Below are positions 6,107-14,523 of a DNA stretch of 64,000 nt, piece after piece. The notes under the pieces were generated by a model. The model made no database searches, was not told where the DNA came from, and saw only the letters and a list, made by a program, of their open reading frames with translations. The stretch comes from Bifidobacterium lemurum (GTDB lineage: Bacteria > Actinomycetota > Actinomycetes > Actinomycetales > Bifidobacteriaceae), in assembly GCF_014898175.1 (NCBI RefSeq), contig NZ_CP062948.1, forward strand, positions 1,488,001-1,552,000. The letters are read 5' to 3'. A program made the position numbers and the translations under genes. Position 1 is the stretch's first letter. Each line of letters begins with the position of its first letter.

Positions 6107-9004
6107 ATGGTTCTCCTTATCTGTTGCGGTGGTTGCAAGCGCGCTCCGCTCGTCGATGATGACCCGCGGAACGCTCTCGAAGGCCTCGTTTTGAGTTTGG
6201 TGTGTCGAAATCTCGGTTTTCGCCCGAGACCTGTTATTTTCACTGTGTGAAAACATTGATTTTCCGCCGATCTTCGCTTTGTGCAAGCGGTTTGCGTTAA
6301 GTACCAGACACACCGAACTCAACGCCATGGCCAATCCGGCGATCATCGGGCTGAGCAGCCAGCCGGTGATCGGGTACAGCACGCCTGCCGCAAGCGGAAT
6401 GCCGATGAGGTTGTAGCCGAACGCCCAGCCGAGATTCTCGCGGATATTGCGCATCGTGGCCTTGGACAGTTCGATGGTGGTGAGCACTCCGCGCAGATCG
6501 CCGCTCATCAGCGTCACGTCGGCGGACTGCATGGCCACATCCGTGCCGGTGCCGATGGCGATGCCCAGATCGGCCTGAGCCAATGCCGGCGCGTCGTTGA
6601 TGCCGTCGCCCACCATGGCGATAAGCCGAGGTCGGCGGGATTGCGCTCCGCTCGCGCGTGCGGAATGCTCTTTCGTCATGCCGGGCTGTGCGTCGTGCGT
6701 GCCGCGTGCGCGTGTGGCGAGCTCTTCCCTCATGCCGAGCGGAGTCGAGGCATCCCGCGCCCCTCCGTTGCCTGGATCGGACGCTTCGGCCGCGTCGGCC
6801 GGGCGAGCCACGCCGGCCGCGCCGACCGTCTCGAACGCGTTGGCCTTACCGTCGCGTTCGTTCTGCAATTGCCTGATCCAATAGGCTTTGCCGTCCGGCT
6901 TGACTTGGGCGATCACTGTGTCGATGCCGACCTCGCGGGCGATGCGCTCTGCCACTTCGGCCTTGTCTCCCGACAGCATCACCGTGCGGATGCCGGCCGC
7001 GCGCAAAGCGGCCACCGCCTCGCGAGAGCCGTCCTTGATCGGGTCGAACTCATAGCTCGGCCTATCCCAAGACGAGGTCTCGTCGGTGATACCGCGCGTG
7101 ATGGTGCCGGTTTTGTCGAACACCACCGTGCCGATATCCCGCGCCTGCTCCAGAGCCTTCGCGCTGGTGACCAGCACGCCATGCAGCGCACCCAATCCGG
7201 TCGCCGCCGTCACCGACAGCGGCGTGGCCAATCCCAGCGCGCAGGGGCAGGCGATGATCAGCACGCTCACCGCGGTGACCAGCGCGTGCGCCAACGCCGG
7301 GTCGGGGCCGAACGCGAACCAGATGGCGAAGGTCCACACGGCGATCACCATCACCGCGGGAACGAACACCCGCGCGATACGGTCGGCCATGCGCTGCACC
7401 GGCGCTTTCGTCGCCTGCGCGCGTGCCACCATCGCGATGATCTGCGAGAGCACGGTGTCGCCGCCCACGCGCGTGACGCGCATCAGCACGTTGCCCGACA
7501 GCAGCACGGTCGCGCCGGTCAGCGTCGGCGCATGGTCGGCGGACTTGGTCGCCGCCTCGGATTCGCCGGTGATCATCGACTCGTCCACGCGCGCCTCGCC
7601 CGCGACGATCACGCCGTCGGTCGGCACGCGCTCGCCGGCGCGCACCACGATCAGATCGCCGGCCCGCACCTCGTCGATGTCGACATCCGTGGCGTTGGCG
7701 GGGTTCATCCATGGGGCGTGGCCTGTGGGAGCGTTCGACGGGGAGGTTGCGGAACCGGAGGTGCCGACGTTTGCCGCGTCGGTCGTGGTGGCGGCGTTAG
7801 TTGTGTCGATGGCGGCGTTTGCGTCGGTCGTGGCGAACGTGTGGCTGGGGTCGGCTGTGGAGTCGGTCGCGTTGGCGGCGTTGGTGGCGTCGGTTGCGTC
7901 GATCATGCCGAACGCGCGACCGGAGTCGGCGGTGGCGTCAGCGCCGAACAGATCCGTGTCGAGCCGGTGCGCCACGCGAGGACGCAGCGTGATCAGACTT
8001 TGCACCGCCTTGCCGGTGCCTTCGCGCGCCTTGGTCTCCATCAGGCGGCCAAGCAGTACCAGGGTGATCACCACACCCACCGATTCGAAATACGGCTCGC
8101 GCGAGCCCTCGGGCAGCAGTCCGGGCGCCACGCAGACCACCAGACTGTACAGGTACGCGGCCGAGGTTCCCAGCGAAACCAGCGAATTCATATCGGGCGA
8201 GCGGTGCGCCAGCGCGGGGAAGCCCACACGGTGGATCGGCGCTCCGCAATAGAACATCACCGGAGTGATGAGCGCGGCCTGCCACCAGGGGTTCATCAGC
8301 CATTGCGGCACCCACATGTGGTTGACCATATGCAGCATCATCACCACGAACACAGGTGCGGTCAGTACCGCGCCCACCGTCACGAGTCGGGTCAGATGCG
8401 TGATTTCGTTGCGGCGTTCGTCGGCTTCGCGCCGTTCCGCTTCGACGTAGTCGGCGGAGGCCGGGGCGGAGGCGTGCGGTCCGTTCGCGCAGGATGGGCA
8501 TGTCTGTCCCGATTCGCCCGATGTTCCCGTTTCGCCTGTGGAACGGCGATTCGAAGGCGCGCGGAATGCGTCCGGCGATGCGGCGTTCGATGCCGAACCG
8601 CTTGCCGCCGCGTCCATTCCGGCCGGGGCGTCGCCTTCGACGCGCAGCAGTCCGTGCACCATGTTCATGCCGCATGCGAAGGGGTATTCGCCCGACGCCA
8701 GCGCGGGCAGCCGCACTTCGGTGACGGCGTTGCCGGGCAGCATCGCGTCCAGTCCCAAGTCGGCGAACACCACGTGGGACGTGCATTCGCCGGTCTCCTG
8801 CCGGTCGAAGCGCAGTGTGGCGGGCACGCCCGCCCGCATGGTCACCACGGCGGGGGAGTAGCCGCCCTTCACGGTGATCGTCGCGCTCTGGCTGCCGCCA
8901 TCGTCGGCGAGTTCGCCGGCCGTGCCCCGCTGCCTGGCGAAGAAGAACCACAGGATGCCCGCGGTGAAGACCGCCGCGACCAACAGAATGATCGCGGATG
9001 CCAT
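5921..9004 (-). CDS. copA: Copper P-type ATPase (CopA-like) with N-terminal cupredoxin-like and C-terminal YHS domains; N-domain apparently missing
   Basis: About 1027 residues. Order: membrane anchor (2-22), a cupredoxin-like domain ending in FACGMNMVHG, the ATPase membrane domain, TGES actuator motif, CPC metal site (about C586), DKTGT phosphorylation site (about D630), GDGIND (about 799), and a YHS metal-binding domain at the C-terminus. Between DKTGT and the SGDK hinge motif only about 45 residues remain, so the nucleotide-binding domain with its HP motif appears deleted. Two low-complexity inserts are present: a Thr/Asn/Ala/Asp stretch before the actuator domain, and a stretch before GDGIND whose DNA matches dispersed repeats. 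Start chosen at ATG 9004 (GGAAGG 7 bases upstream); ATG 9019 is an alternative. CsoR is divergent, which supports a copper role; export activity is doubtful. Confidence 0.85.
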   Translation of the reverse strand: MASAIILLVAAVFTAGILWFFFARQRGTAGELADDGGSQSATITVKGGYSPAVVTMRAGVPATLRFDRQETGECTSHVVFADLGLDAMLPGNAVTEVRLPALASGEYPFACGMNMVHGLLRVEGDAPAGMDAAASGSASNAASPDAFRAPSNRRSTGETGTSGESGQTCPSCANGPHASAPASADYVEAERREADERRNEITHLTRLVTVGAVLTAPVFVVMMLHMVNHMWVPQWLMNPWWQAALITPVMFYCGAPIHRVGFPALAHRSPDMNSLVSLGTSAAYLYSLVVCVAPGLLPEGSREPYFESVGVVITLVLLGRLMETKAREGTGKAVQSLITLRPRVAHRLDTDLFGADATADSGRAFGMIDATDATNAANATDSTADPSHTFATTDANAAIDTTNAATTTDAANVGTSGSATSPSNAPTGHAPWMNPANATDVDIDEVRAGDLIVVRAGERVPTDGVIVAGEARVDESMITGESEAATKSADHAPTLTGATVLLSGNVLMRVTRVGGDTVLSQIIAMVARAQATKAPVQRMADRIARVFVPAVMVIAVWTFAIWFAFGPDPALAHALVTAVSVLIIACPCALGLATPLSVTAATGLGALHGVLVTSAKALEQARDIGTVVFDKTGTITRGITDETSSWDRPSYEFDPIKDGSREAVAALRAAGIRTVMLSGDKAEVAERIAREVGIDTVIAQVKPDGKAYWIRQLQNERDGKANAFETVGAAGVARPADAAEASDPGNGGARDASTPLGMREELATRARGTHDAQPGMTKEHSARASGAQSRRPRLIAMVGDGINDAPALAQADLGIAIGTGTDVAMQSADVTLMSGDLRGVLTTIELSKATMRNIRENLGWAFGYNLIGIPLAAGVLYPITGWLLSPMIAGLAMALSSVCLVLNANRLHKAKIGGKSMFSHSENNRSRAKTEISTHQTQNEAFESVPRVIIDERSALATTATDKENHMNMHMHEADPTATETATDPVCGMTVAVNAEAITREHAGATYYFCGERCAVNFAKAPDMFLE
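6193..6320. repeat. Copy of the GAGTTTGGTGTGTCGAA intergenic element inside copA
   Basis: GAGTTTGGTGTGTCGAA (6193-6209) and an inverted, slightly altered copy CAGACACACCGAACTC (6305-6320) flank a segment with ATTGATTTTC (6255-6264). The same 17-mer and the same 10-mer occur in the intergenic array at 48894-48997. Here the element falls in the copA coding strand, just between the end of the ATPase domain (LNANRL) and the YHS domain. Confidence 0.7.
6672..6755 (-). repeat. REP-like dispersed repeat units inside copA
   Basis: On the coding strand, GGATGCCTCGACT-CCGCTCGGCATGA (about 6729-6753) and a second half unit CCCGGCATGACGAAAG (about 6674-6689) match the dispersed motif found in intergenic DNA at 26311-26339 and 31069-31095. 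They encode part of the low-complexity insert before GDGIND. Confidence 0.7.
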
Positions 9005-9102
9005 TGGATTGCCTTCCATAGGCGCGAACCTCGCTTCCTGACGGTGGTTGTCGTGGGCGGTTTCGACCACGGCGGACAAAGCCGCCGCCTATTACTATAC
9101 CC

Positions 9103-9121
9103 TATACCCCCACATGGTATA
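9103..9121. promoter_or_regulatory. Candidate CsoR operator between copA and csoR
   Basis: TATACCCCCACATGGTATA has perfect 6-base arms (TATACC/GGTATA) around a C-rich centre, like GC-centred CsoR sites. It lies in the divergent control region, 46 bases from the csoR ATG, and probably overlaps promoter elements (an AT-rich ACTATACCCTATAC stretch is adjacent). Confidence 0.65.
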
Positions 9122-9166
9122 CTGCAAACAATTATGCCAAGCGTCGATTGGATGGGAGGTGTTGCC

Positions 9167-9448
9167 ATGCATGGGTATGGCGAGGACAAGGCCAAAGTGC
9201 TGACCCGGTTGCATCGCATCGAGGGGCAGGTTCGGGCGTTGGCGGCCATGGTGGAGGAGGATCGGTATTGCATCGACGTGTTGACGCAGATCTCCGCCGC
9301 CGATTCGGCGCTCAAATCGGTGGCGTTGCTTTTGCTGGACGACCATCTGCACCATTGTGTGCGCCAGGCGGCCGAGGAGGGAGGGCCGGTGGCCGATGAG
9401 AAGCTGACGGAGGCTTCGGCGGCCATCGCCCGTCTCGTGAAGTCGTAG
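9167..9448 (+). CDS. csoR: Copper-sensing repressor CsoR family
   Basis: 93 residues, all helical. The metal-binding C-H-C pattern of CsoR is visible: Cys in RYCIDVL, then His and Cys in DDHLHHCV. Copper binding would release the repressor from DNA. The start is set by GGGAGG 7 bases before ATG 9167; the frame stays open for a long way upstream but has no other good site. It is divergent from the copper ATPase with a palindromic operator between them. Confidence 0.92.
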   Translation: MHGYGEDKAKVLTRLHRIEGQVRALAAMVEEDRYCIDVLTQISAADSALKSVALLLLDDHLHHCVRQAAEEGGPVADEKLTEASAAIARLVKS

Positions 9449-9524
9449 TCGAAGGGGCCGCACCGCCACGTCCTCGGGTCGGTAAAAAAGTACCGCTGTT
9501 CGCAAGGGCTGCTTTACTGGAAGC

Positions 9525-10916
9525 ATGGATACTGTTGCTGTGGTGATGATCGTTGTGGCGCTGCTGGTCGGTGCCGCGTTGGGGCTGCTCTCCGGATTTC
9601 TGTATGGCCGGGGCAAGGGACAGGAGCTCGCGCGCGCCTCACGCGCCGAGGAGATCGATGGGCTGAAGGCCTCGCTCGAGTCCGCCCGTGCGGAAGTCGC
9701 CGAACGTGAGACGCAGGTGGCGGCGTCGCGCGCTCAGCTGGAGGGGCTGAACCAGCAGCTCGCCTTCGTCAAATCGCAGTTGGCGCAGGCCCAGCAGGCC
9801 GAACAGATCCGCATCCAGCATGAACGCGAACGCGCCCAGGCCGAGGCCCAGGCCAAACGTGAGGAGGACGCTAAGGCGGCCGAGGAGCGTCGTCTCGCCC
9901 AGGCCAAGGCGATGGCCGAACAGAGCAAGGTGTTGGAGGCGCTCGCTCCCGTGGCCAAGAATCTCGACGCGTTGCAGAACAAGGTCACGCAGATCGAAGA
10001 GGGCCGCAAGCGCGAGATGGGCGCGTTGGGCGAGCAACTCAAAGGACTCGGCGAACAGCAGGCTCGTCTCGACAAGGAGACCAGCTCGCTGTCGGCGGCA
10101 TTGCGCGACAACAAGGTGCGCGGCGCGTGGGGCGAGGCCCAATTGCGCAATATCGTGGAATCCGCGGGACTGCTGGAACATGTCGACTTCGACACCCAGG
10201 TGGTGGTCACCGGCGCGGACGGCCGCACCCAGCGTCCGGATATGATCGTGCATCTGCCCGGCGGCAAAACCATTCCGATCGACGCCAAAGTGCCCTACTC
10301 CGACTATCAGCGCGCCTGTGAGATTCCCCAGACCGCCAGCGCCGAGGAACTCGCTCGACGCTCCGACCTGCTGCGCGCCCATGCGAAGGCGTTGCGCGAG
10401 CATGTGCGCACGCTGGGGGAGCGGGCCTATTGGAACGCGTTCCCCACGGTGCCGGATTTCGTGGTGGCGTTCATTCCCAACGAGGCGTTGCTGCAGGCCG
10501 CGTTGGAGGCCGACCCCACGCTGATGGACGACGCCTTCGCCAAGAAGGTGGCGCTGACCTCGCCGGTCACGCTGTGGGCCGTGCTCAAGTCCGTGGCCTA
10601 CGCCTGGCACCAGCAGAGTCTGACCGACGACGCCAAGGTGCTGTTCGACCTGTCGCGCGAACTCTACGACCGCTTCGCCGTGCTGGGCGAGCACGCCGTC
10701 AAGCTGGGCGGCCAGATCACTAAAACCGTCACCGCATACAACCAGTTCGTTTCCAGCCTGGAGGGGCGCGTGCTGCCCACGGCGCGCAAGCTGCAGAAAA
10801 TCGACTCGTCCAAAGTGATCGGCGAGGTGCCGCTGCTTGACCCGGAGAAAAGCAACATCCGCGAGCTGTCCGCGCCCGAGGTCACCGAATCCCCCGCGGA
10901 AGACGAATCCGACTGA
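9525..10916 (+). CDS. rmuC: DNA recombination protein RmuC homolog
   Basis: 463 residues. An N-terminal membrane helix (about 3-24) leads into a long coiled coil rich in Glu, Gln, Ala and Lys (about 25-195) and then the RmuC core with a nuclease-like fold (RGAWGEAQLRNIVESAGL, DAKVPYSDY). RmuC limits inversions at short inverted repeats in E. coli, which is notable because this chromosome is rich in such repeats. The start context is weak (GGAAGC before ATG). Confidence 0.9.
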   Translation: MDTVAVVMIVVALLVGAALGLLSGFLYGRGKGQELARASRAEEIDGLKASLESARAEVAERETQVAASRAQLEGLNQQLAFVKSQLAQAQQAEQIRIQHERERAQAEAQAKREEDAKAAEERRLAQAKAMAEQSKVLEALAPVAKNLDALQNKVTQIEEGRKREMGALGEQLKGLGEQQARLDKETSSLSAALRDNKVRGAWGEAQLRNIVESAGLLEHVDFDTQVVVTGADGRTQRPDMIVHLPGGKTIPIDAKVPYSDYQRACEIPQTASAEELARRSDLLRAHAKALREHVRTLGERAYWNAFPTVPDFVVAFIPNEALLQAALEADPTLMDDAFAKKVALTSPVTLWAVLKSVAYAWHQQSLTDDAKVLFDLSRELYDRFAVLGEHAVKLGGQITKTVTAYNQFVSSLEGRVLPTARKLQKIDSSKVIGEVPLLDPEKSNIRELSAPEVTESPAEDESD

Positions 10917-11030
10917 TGGTGCCGACTGATGGTGTCGGCCGATAGCGTCGGCTGATGGCGCCCGCCGACAACGTCGGTTGATGATGCTGGCTGATGACGC
11001 CTGTCGATAGTGCCGAGTTCCCAAGCCCGA
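10917..11030. repeat. Degenerate short direct repeats (CTGATGGTGTCGGC)
   Basis: Five to seven imperfect copies of a 14-15-base unit (CTGATGGTGTCGGC, CCGATAGCGTCGGC, CTGATGGCGCCCGC and so on) fill the gap between rmuC and the next gene. Similar low-complexity DNA lies at 3067-3240. No other feature is seen. Confidence 0.65.
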
Positions 11031-11056
11031 CCATATCTGACGCTAAGGTGGGCGCT

Positions 11057-11728
11057 ATGACCGAGAAGCAGACCACAGGATTCCGTCCCACCGGCACGCC
11101 CGACCAGCGCGTCGACGCCGTCGATTTCGCCATGCTTGACCCGCGCGAGCAACTGCGTGTGATGCTGCGCGACCATGTGGTGGGCAAGCCGTTCAGCGAA
11201 TTGAACGCCGTCACCTTCGACCATCGCGCCGCCGCCGTGATGGGCCACGTGATGCTGGACACATTGGAGGATGCCGGATATTCGGTGGACGACTTCGACG
11301 CCGTCGGCGCGCTCACCGCCGCCGCCGTGCCGCTGGTGTCCGCCATGATTCAGGCGGCCGCTTCCCGAGGCGAGGACCTCGACGGTTTCGTGATGGATTT
11401 CGTCTACCCCTCCATCAAAGGCCCCTCGATCGAAGGCCGTCGTGTGGTGTTGGTGGATGCCTGGCTGTCCGAGAAATCCTATGTGCAGACCAGTTCGCTG
11501 GTCACCCTGCGCAACGGCAACGAGCTCAGTCTCGACTTCGGCGTGGTCGAAGCCCAAGGCGCCCAAGTCGTGGCCATCACCTCGTTGGTCGGTGGCGTGG
11601 GCGAAACCGGAGAATCGGCGGGCTCGGCGAGCGGCAATGCCGTGATCGAAGTGATCAACCCCGCCACCGACGAACAGCGCTCCCTGCCGTTCGTGCCCGT
11701 GTTCGACGAATCCGAACTCAACGCATAG
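11057..11728 (+). CDS. Phosphoribosyltransferase-like protein (orotate PRTase fold, degenerate)
   Basis: 223 residues, with the general arrangement of a type I phosphoribosyltransferase: RRVVLVDAWLSEKSYVQTSSL occupies the place of the PRPP loop (normally VLVDDVxTTGxS). The second Asp and the TTG are absent, so PRPP binding and catalysis are doubtful; it may be a structural or regulatory relative of PyrE. The start at ATG 11057 has only a weak AAGGTGGG ahead. It sits between rmuC and a SpoU methyltransferase in the same direction. Confidence 0.6.
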   Translation: MTEKQTTGFRPTGTPDQRVDAVDFAMLDPREQLRVMLRDHVVGKPFSELNAVTFDHRAAAVMGHVMLDTLEDAGYSVDDFDAVGALTAAAVPLVSAMIQAAASRGEDLDGFVMDFVYPSIKGPSIEGRRVVLVDAWLSEKSYVQTSSLVTLRNGNELSLDFGVVEAQGAQVVAITSLVGGVGETGESAGSASGNAVIEVINPATDEQRSLPFVPVFDESELNA

Positions 11729-11922
11729 CCAACGCATGGATGCCAACGCATGACGGAGACGCATTATGACGCGGCGTAGTCTCGTCCCGTCGGCCACTTT
11801 GCCACTCGGCCATCTAACCACTCGGCTCCGGTCAACCGGTCGTTCGACCATTCCGACCATCGCGATGACCTATCGCCAACATTCGCTCGATACTCCGCAT
11901 CCGGGAAGAACACCACACGCCT

Positions 11923-12774
11923 ATGCACGCTCCTAACGCCATCTCCGCAGCAGCCAAAGCCTCCGGCGAACCGACCTTCCGCGAAATCGGGCTCGGTCCA
12001 TGGGCCGAAACCCACCCCGGCGAGCCGCGCCCCGACGATCCGGCATCTCCCGCGTTCGACGCGCGCTATGACACTGCCCTGCTTGACGAGGGCGATCGCC
12101 GCAACGTGCTCGACCGCTACCGATACTGGACGGTGACCGCCATCAAAGCCGATCTTGACGCGCGCGGCCGCCATGATTTCGAAGTCGCGGTGGAGAACTG
12201 GACGCACGACTTCAACATCGGCTCCATGGTGCGCACCGCCAACGCCTTCCAGGCGCGGCGCGTGCATATCGTCGGCCCGCATAAGTGGAACCGCAAAGGT
12301 GCGTTGATGACCGAGCTGTACCAGCATGTCGAACATCATCCCTCCATCGCCGAACTCGTGGAATGCTGGCGCAACCGCATCGCCGGCGAAATCGCCTTCG
12401 CGCGCTCGCAGGCCGCCGCCGCGGCGTTGCGCGCGCACGACATCGCCTCCGGTTCGTATGCGGATGATTCGGTCGCGCGGCTCGACGAGACCACCGCGCG
12501 TATCGCCGCCGCGGACGCGCGCATCCGCGAGTTGGAGGCGGCCCGCGTCATCGCCATGGACATCATCCCCGGCGCGGTGCCGTTGGAGACCTATCGCTTC
12601 CCCAAGCGCTGCCTGCTGCTCTTCGGCGCGGAAGGCCCTGGCCTGAGCGAAAAAGCCCTCGAGCTGGCCGACGATGTGGTGTACATCTCACAATTCGGTT
12701 CGGTGCGCTCCATCAACGCCGGTGCCGCCGCCGCCGTCGCCATGCACGGCTGGATCGCCCAGCACGCCGTGTGA
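11923..12774 (+). CDS. SpoU/TrmH-family RNA 2'-O-methyltransferase
   Basis: 283 residues, with the three SPOUT motifs: DFNIGSMVRTANAF (motif 1), LLFGAEGPGLS (motif 2) and ISQFGSVRSINAGAAAAVAMHGW (motif 3), forming the knotted S-adenosylmethionine site. It probably methylates a ribose in tRNA or rRNA. A family-unusual insert of about 65 residues, Ala/Arg-rich and helical (roughly 165-225), splits motifs 1 and 2. The upstream gap 11729-11922 holds imperfect CCAACGCATG repeats and no gene. Confidence 0.82.
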   Translation: MHAPNAISAAAKASGEPTFREIGLGPWAETHPGEPRPDDPASPAFDARYDTALLDEGDRRNVLDRYRYWTVTAIKADLDARGRHDFEVAVENWTHDFNIGSMVRTANAFQARRVHIVGPHKWNRKGALMTELYQHVEHHPSIAELVECWRNRIAGEIAFARSQAAAAALRAHDIASGSYADDSVARLDETTARIAAADARIRELEAARVIAMDIIPGAVPLETYRFPKRCLLLFGAEGPGLSEKALELADDVVYISQFGSVRSINAGAAAAVAMHGWIAQHAV

Positions 12775-12847
12775 CGGATTGCTCTCCTGCGCCCACGCCA
12801 CGCCTCCAGCGAGGTGGCCACGCTGTAGCCAGCATGTTATGTGAGAG

Positions 12848-14122
12848 TCATGCGCCTAGGGCGCAGATGGGGACTACCCAGACGCCGTCTTCCCGCGCGT
12901 AGGCGAAATCACCGGTCCCAGTGAGCACCATCAGGAACGAGGGGGCGCGCATTTTGGTCGTGTCGATTTTCCGGGCGAGGGCCTGCAACGTGGACGCGCC
13001 CTGAGCGATCAGGCTCTCTCCGCCCAGTTTGATTTCAATCAGCCCGTATCGGCCGTCGCGTAGATGCACGACGGCATCACATTCCAAGCCCAGTTTGTCG
13101 CGGTAGTGGAAAACCGTTCCGTCCAACGCGTCGGCGTATACGCGCAGGTCGCGGACGCACATGCTTTCGAACAGAAGCCCGAACGTCTCGAGATCATCCA
13201 CCAGTTCGTCGGGGCCGGTCTCCAGAGCGGCGGCGGCGATCGATGGGTCGCACAGATGCCGCGTCGGCGAAGTGCGGATGGCGACTTTCGAACGAAGATT
13301 TGGATTCCAAGCCGAAAGATCGTCGATGACGAAGAGCTTGCGCAGCGCCTCCACATATTCCAAAAACGTCGATTCGGACATTTCGATTCCCGTCGAACGC
13401 AAATCCATTTGCATGGCGGAGAGCGTCCCCTGCGACGAAATCATGCGCGCGTAGGAGCGCAGCAGCATTCGCGCATGGGCTGGGTTCCGCCGCACCTCAT
13501 CCACACGGGAGATGTCAATCTCGCATACCGCATCGAGATAATCCACTACCTGGCGCAGCGCCACTTTTTCTGACGTGCCAACCGCCCTCGGCCAACCACC
13601 TCGACATAGCAGAAAGGCCAAATCGCGTATATCCGTCTGTCGTCCCTGCGCTGTTGTTTGCCCGCCTTGAAACAGTGCGGATAACGACGCTTCACCGGTT
13701 GAATCCCCTGATTCGAGCAGCGACATCGTGCGCATCTTCATGCGGGCGATACGGCCCGTACCCGTGTGATGCAGCGCGTTGAGATCGGTGGGCACGCTGG
13801 ATCCAGTCAGAATGAATTGGCCGAAATCATCGCGATGATCGACTTCGAAACGCACCGCATCCCACAGATTGGGCGCATCCTGCCACTCGTCAATCAGCCG
13901 CGGGACATCTCCCCTCAGCAATCTAGCCGGATCCATCTCAGCCATGCGCAGATTCTGGACGCGCGAGCTGGGATTTTGCAGATATATGGCGCTGGATGCG
14001 ATTTGCTCCGCCGTGGACGTCTTGCCGCACCATTTCGGTCCCTCGACAAGCACCGCGCCTTTGGCTTCCAGACGATCTTTGAGCACTTGATCGTAAATGC
14101 GCTTCATATAACGTTTTGTCAT
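12848..14122 (-). CDS. AAA ATPase with DUF4143 domain
   Basis: 424 residues. An N-terminal AAA domain has Walker A EGPKWCGKTST and Walker B-like RLIDEWQDAP, with LTGSS as a sensor. The C-terminal DUF4143 part carries a nuclease-like D...EIK pattern (LECDAVVHL ... LIEIKLGG). Members are common accessory genes of unknown role. ATG 14122 follows AAGGAA by 9 bases; a GTG 6 bases upstream is an alternative. It stands alone, convergent with the SpoU gene and preceded by a palindrome and four 23-base repeats. Confidence 0.85.
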   Translation of the reverse strand: MTKRYMKRIYDQVLKDRLEAKGAVLVEGPKWCGKTSTAEQIASSAIYLQNPSSRVQNLRMAEMDPARLLRGDVPRLIDEWQDAPNLWDAVRFEVDHRDDFGQFILTGSSVPTDLNALHHTGTGRIARMKMRTMSLLESGDSTGEASLSALFQGGQTTAQGRQTDIRDLAFLLCRGGWPRAVGTSEKVALRQVVDYLDAVCEIDISRVDEVRRNPAHARMLLRSYARMISSQGTLSAMQMDLRSTGIEMSESTFLEYVEALRKLFVIDDLSAWNPNLRSKVAIRTSPTRHLCDPSIAAAALETGPDELVDDLETFGLLFESMCVRDLRVYADALDGTVFHYRDKLGLECDAVVHLRDGRYGLIEIKLGGESLIAQGASTLQALARKIDTTKMRAPSFLMVLTGTGDFAYAREDGVWVVPICALGA

Positions 14123-14134
14123 AACCACTCATTC

Positions 14135-14241
14135 CTTGAAATTTCAAGCTTTATCGAGGTTTACTACGGTAGTTGGCTATATTTTACTACGGTAGTTGGC
14201 TGTTTTTTACTACGGTAGCTGGCCATTTTTTATCAGTGCAG
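14135..14241. promoter_or_regulatory. Palindrome plus four 23-base iterons upstream of the DUF4143 gene
   Basis: CTTGAAATTTCAAG (14135-14148), a perfect 14-base palindrome, overlaps the leader of the DUF4143 gene. Next come direct repeats with an exact 23-base period: TACTACGGTAG-TTGGC units beginning at 14162, 14185 and 14208 and a degraded fourth, TATCAGTGCAG-TTGAC, at 14231. Each intact unit contains the small palindrome ACTAC-G-GTAGT. The spacing is about two helical turns, so proteins bound to each unit would sit on one DNA face. Confidence 0.75.
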
Positions 14242-14332
14242 TTGACTGTTTGTGCACGCGGTTGAATCGTTGTCAGCAGTGATACCGATGCGTCGTCGGC
14301 ATGCATTCGGCCTGTGCTCGGGCAAGGAAAAA

Positions 14333-14356
14333 CCCGGAGGCTGGAAGGCCTCCGGG
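14333..14356 (-). terminator. Orphan terminator hairpin facing left
   Basis: CCCGGAGG/CCTCCGGG with an 8-base loop is followed, on the minus strand, by TTTTTCC. No intact minus-strand gene ends here. The 14360-14600 stretch may hold a small RNA or the decayed 3' end of a lost gene. Confidence 0.6.
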
Positions 14357-14523
14357 CCGGAGAGAGAAGAAGAGGAGAAAGGGTTCAGTTATCAGAAACC
14401 TGTTGGGGTTTCCGGCTTATTGCAGCTGATATCAGTAAACAGCGCCATCCTTCCGGACATGATGGCGTTTCATGGTATCTTCCTGAGATTTTCGACCCAT
14501 CCTCCTGATAACGGCCGATTCGG

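Noticed and set aside
6281..9448. Open frame of 1055 codons on the plus strand opposite copA, continuous with csoR
   Set aside because: It is the antisense shadow of copA in high-GC DNA; the predicted protein is His/Arg/Gly-rich and unlike any family. Only the 3' end, csoR from 9167, has a ribosome site and a recognised family.
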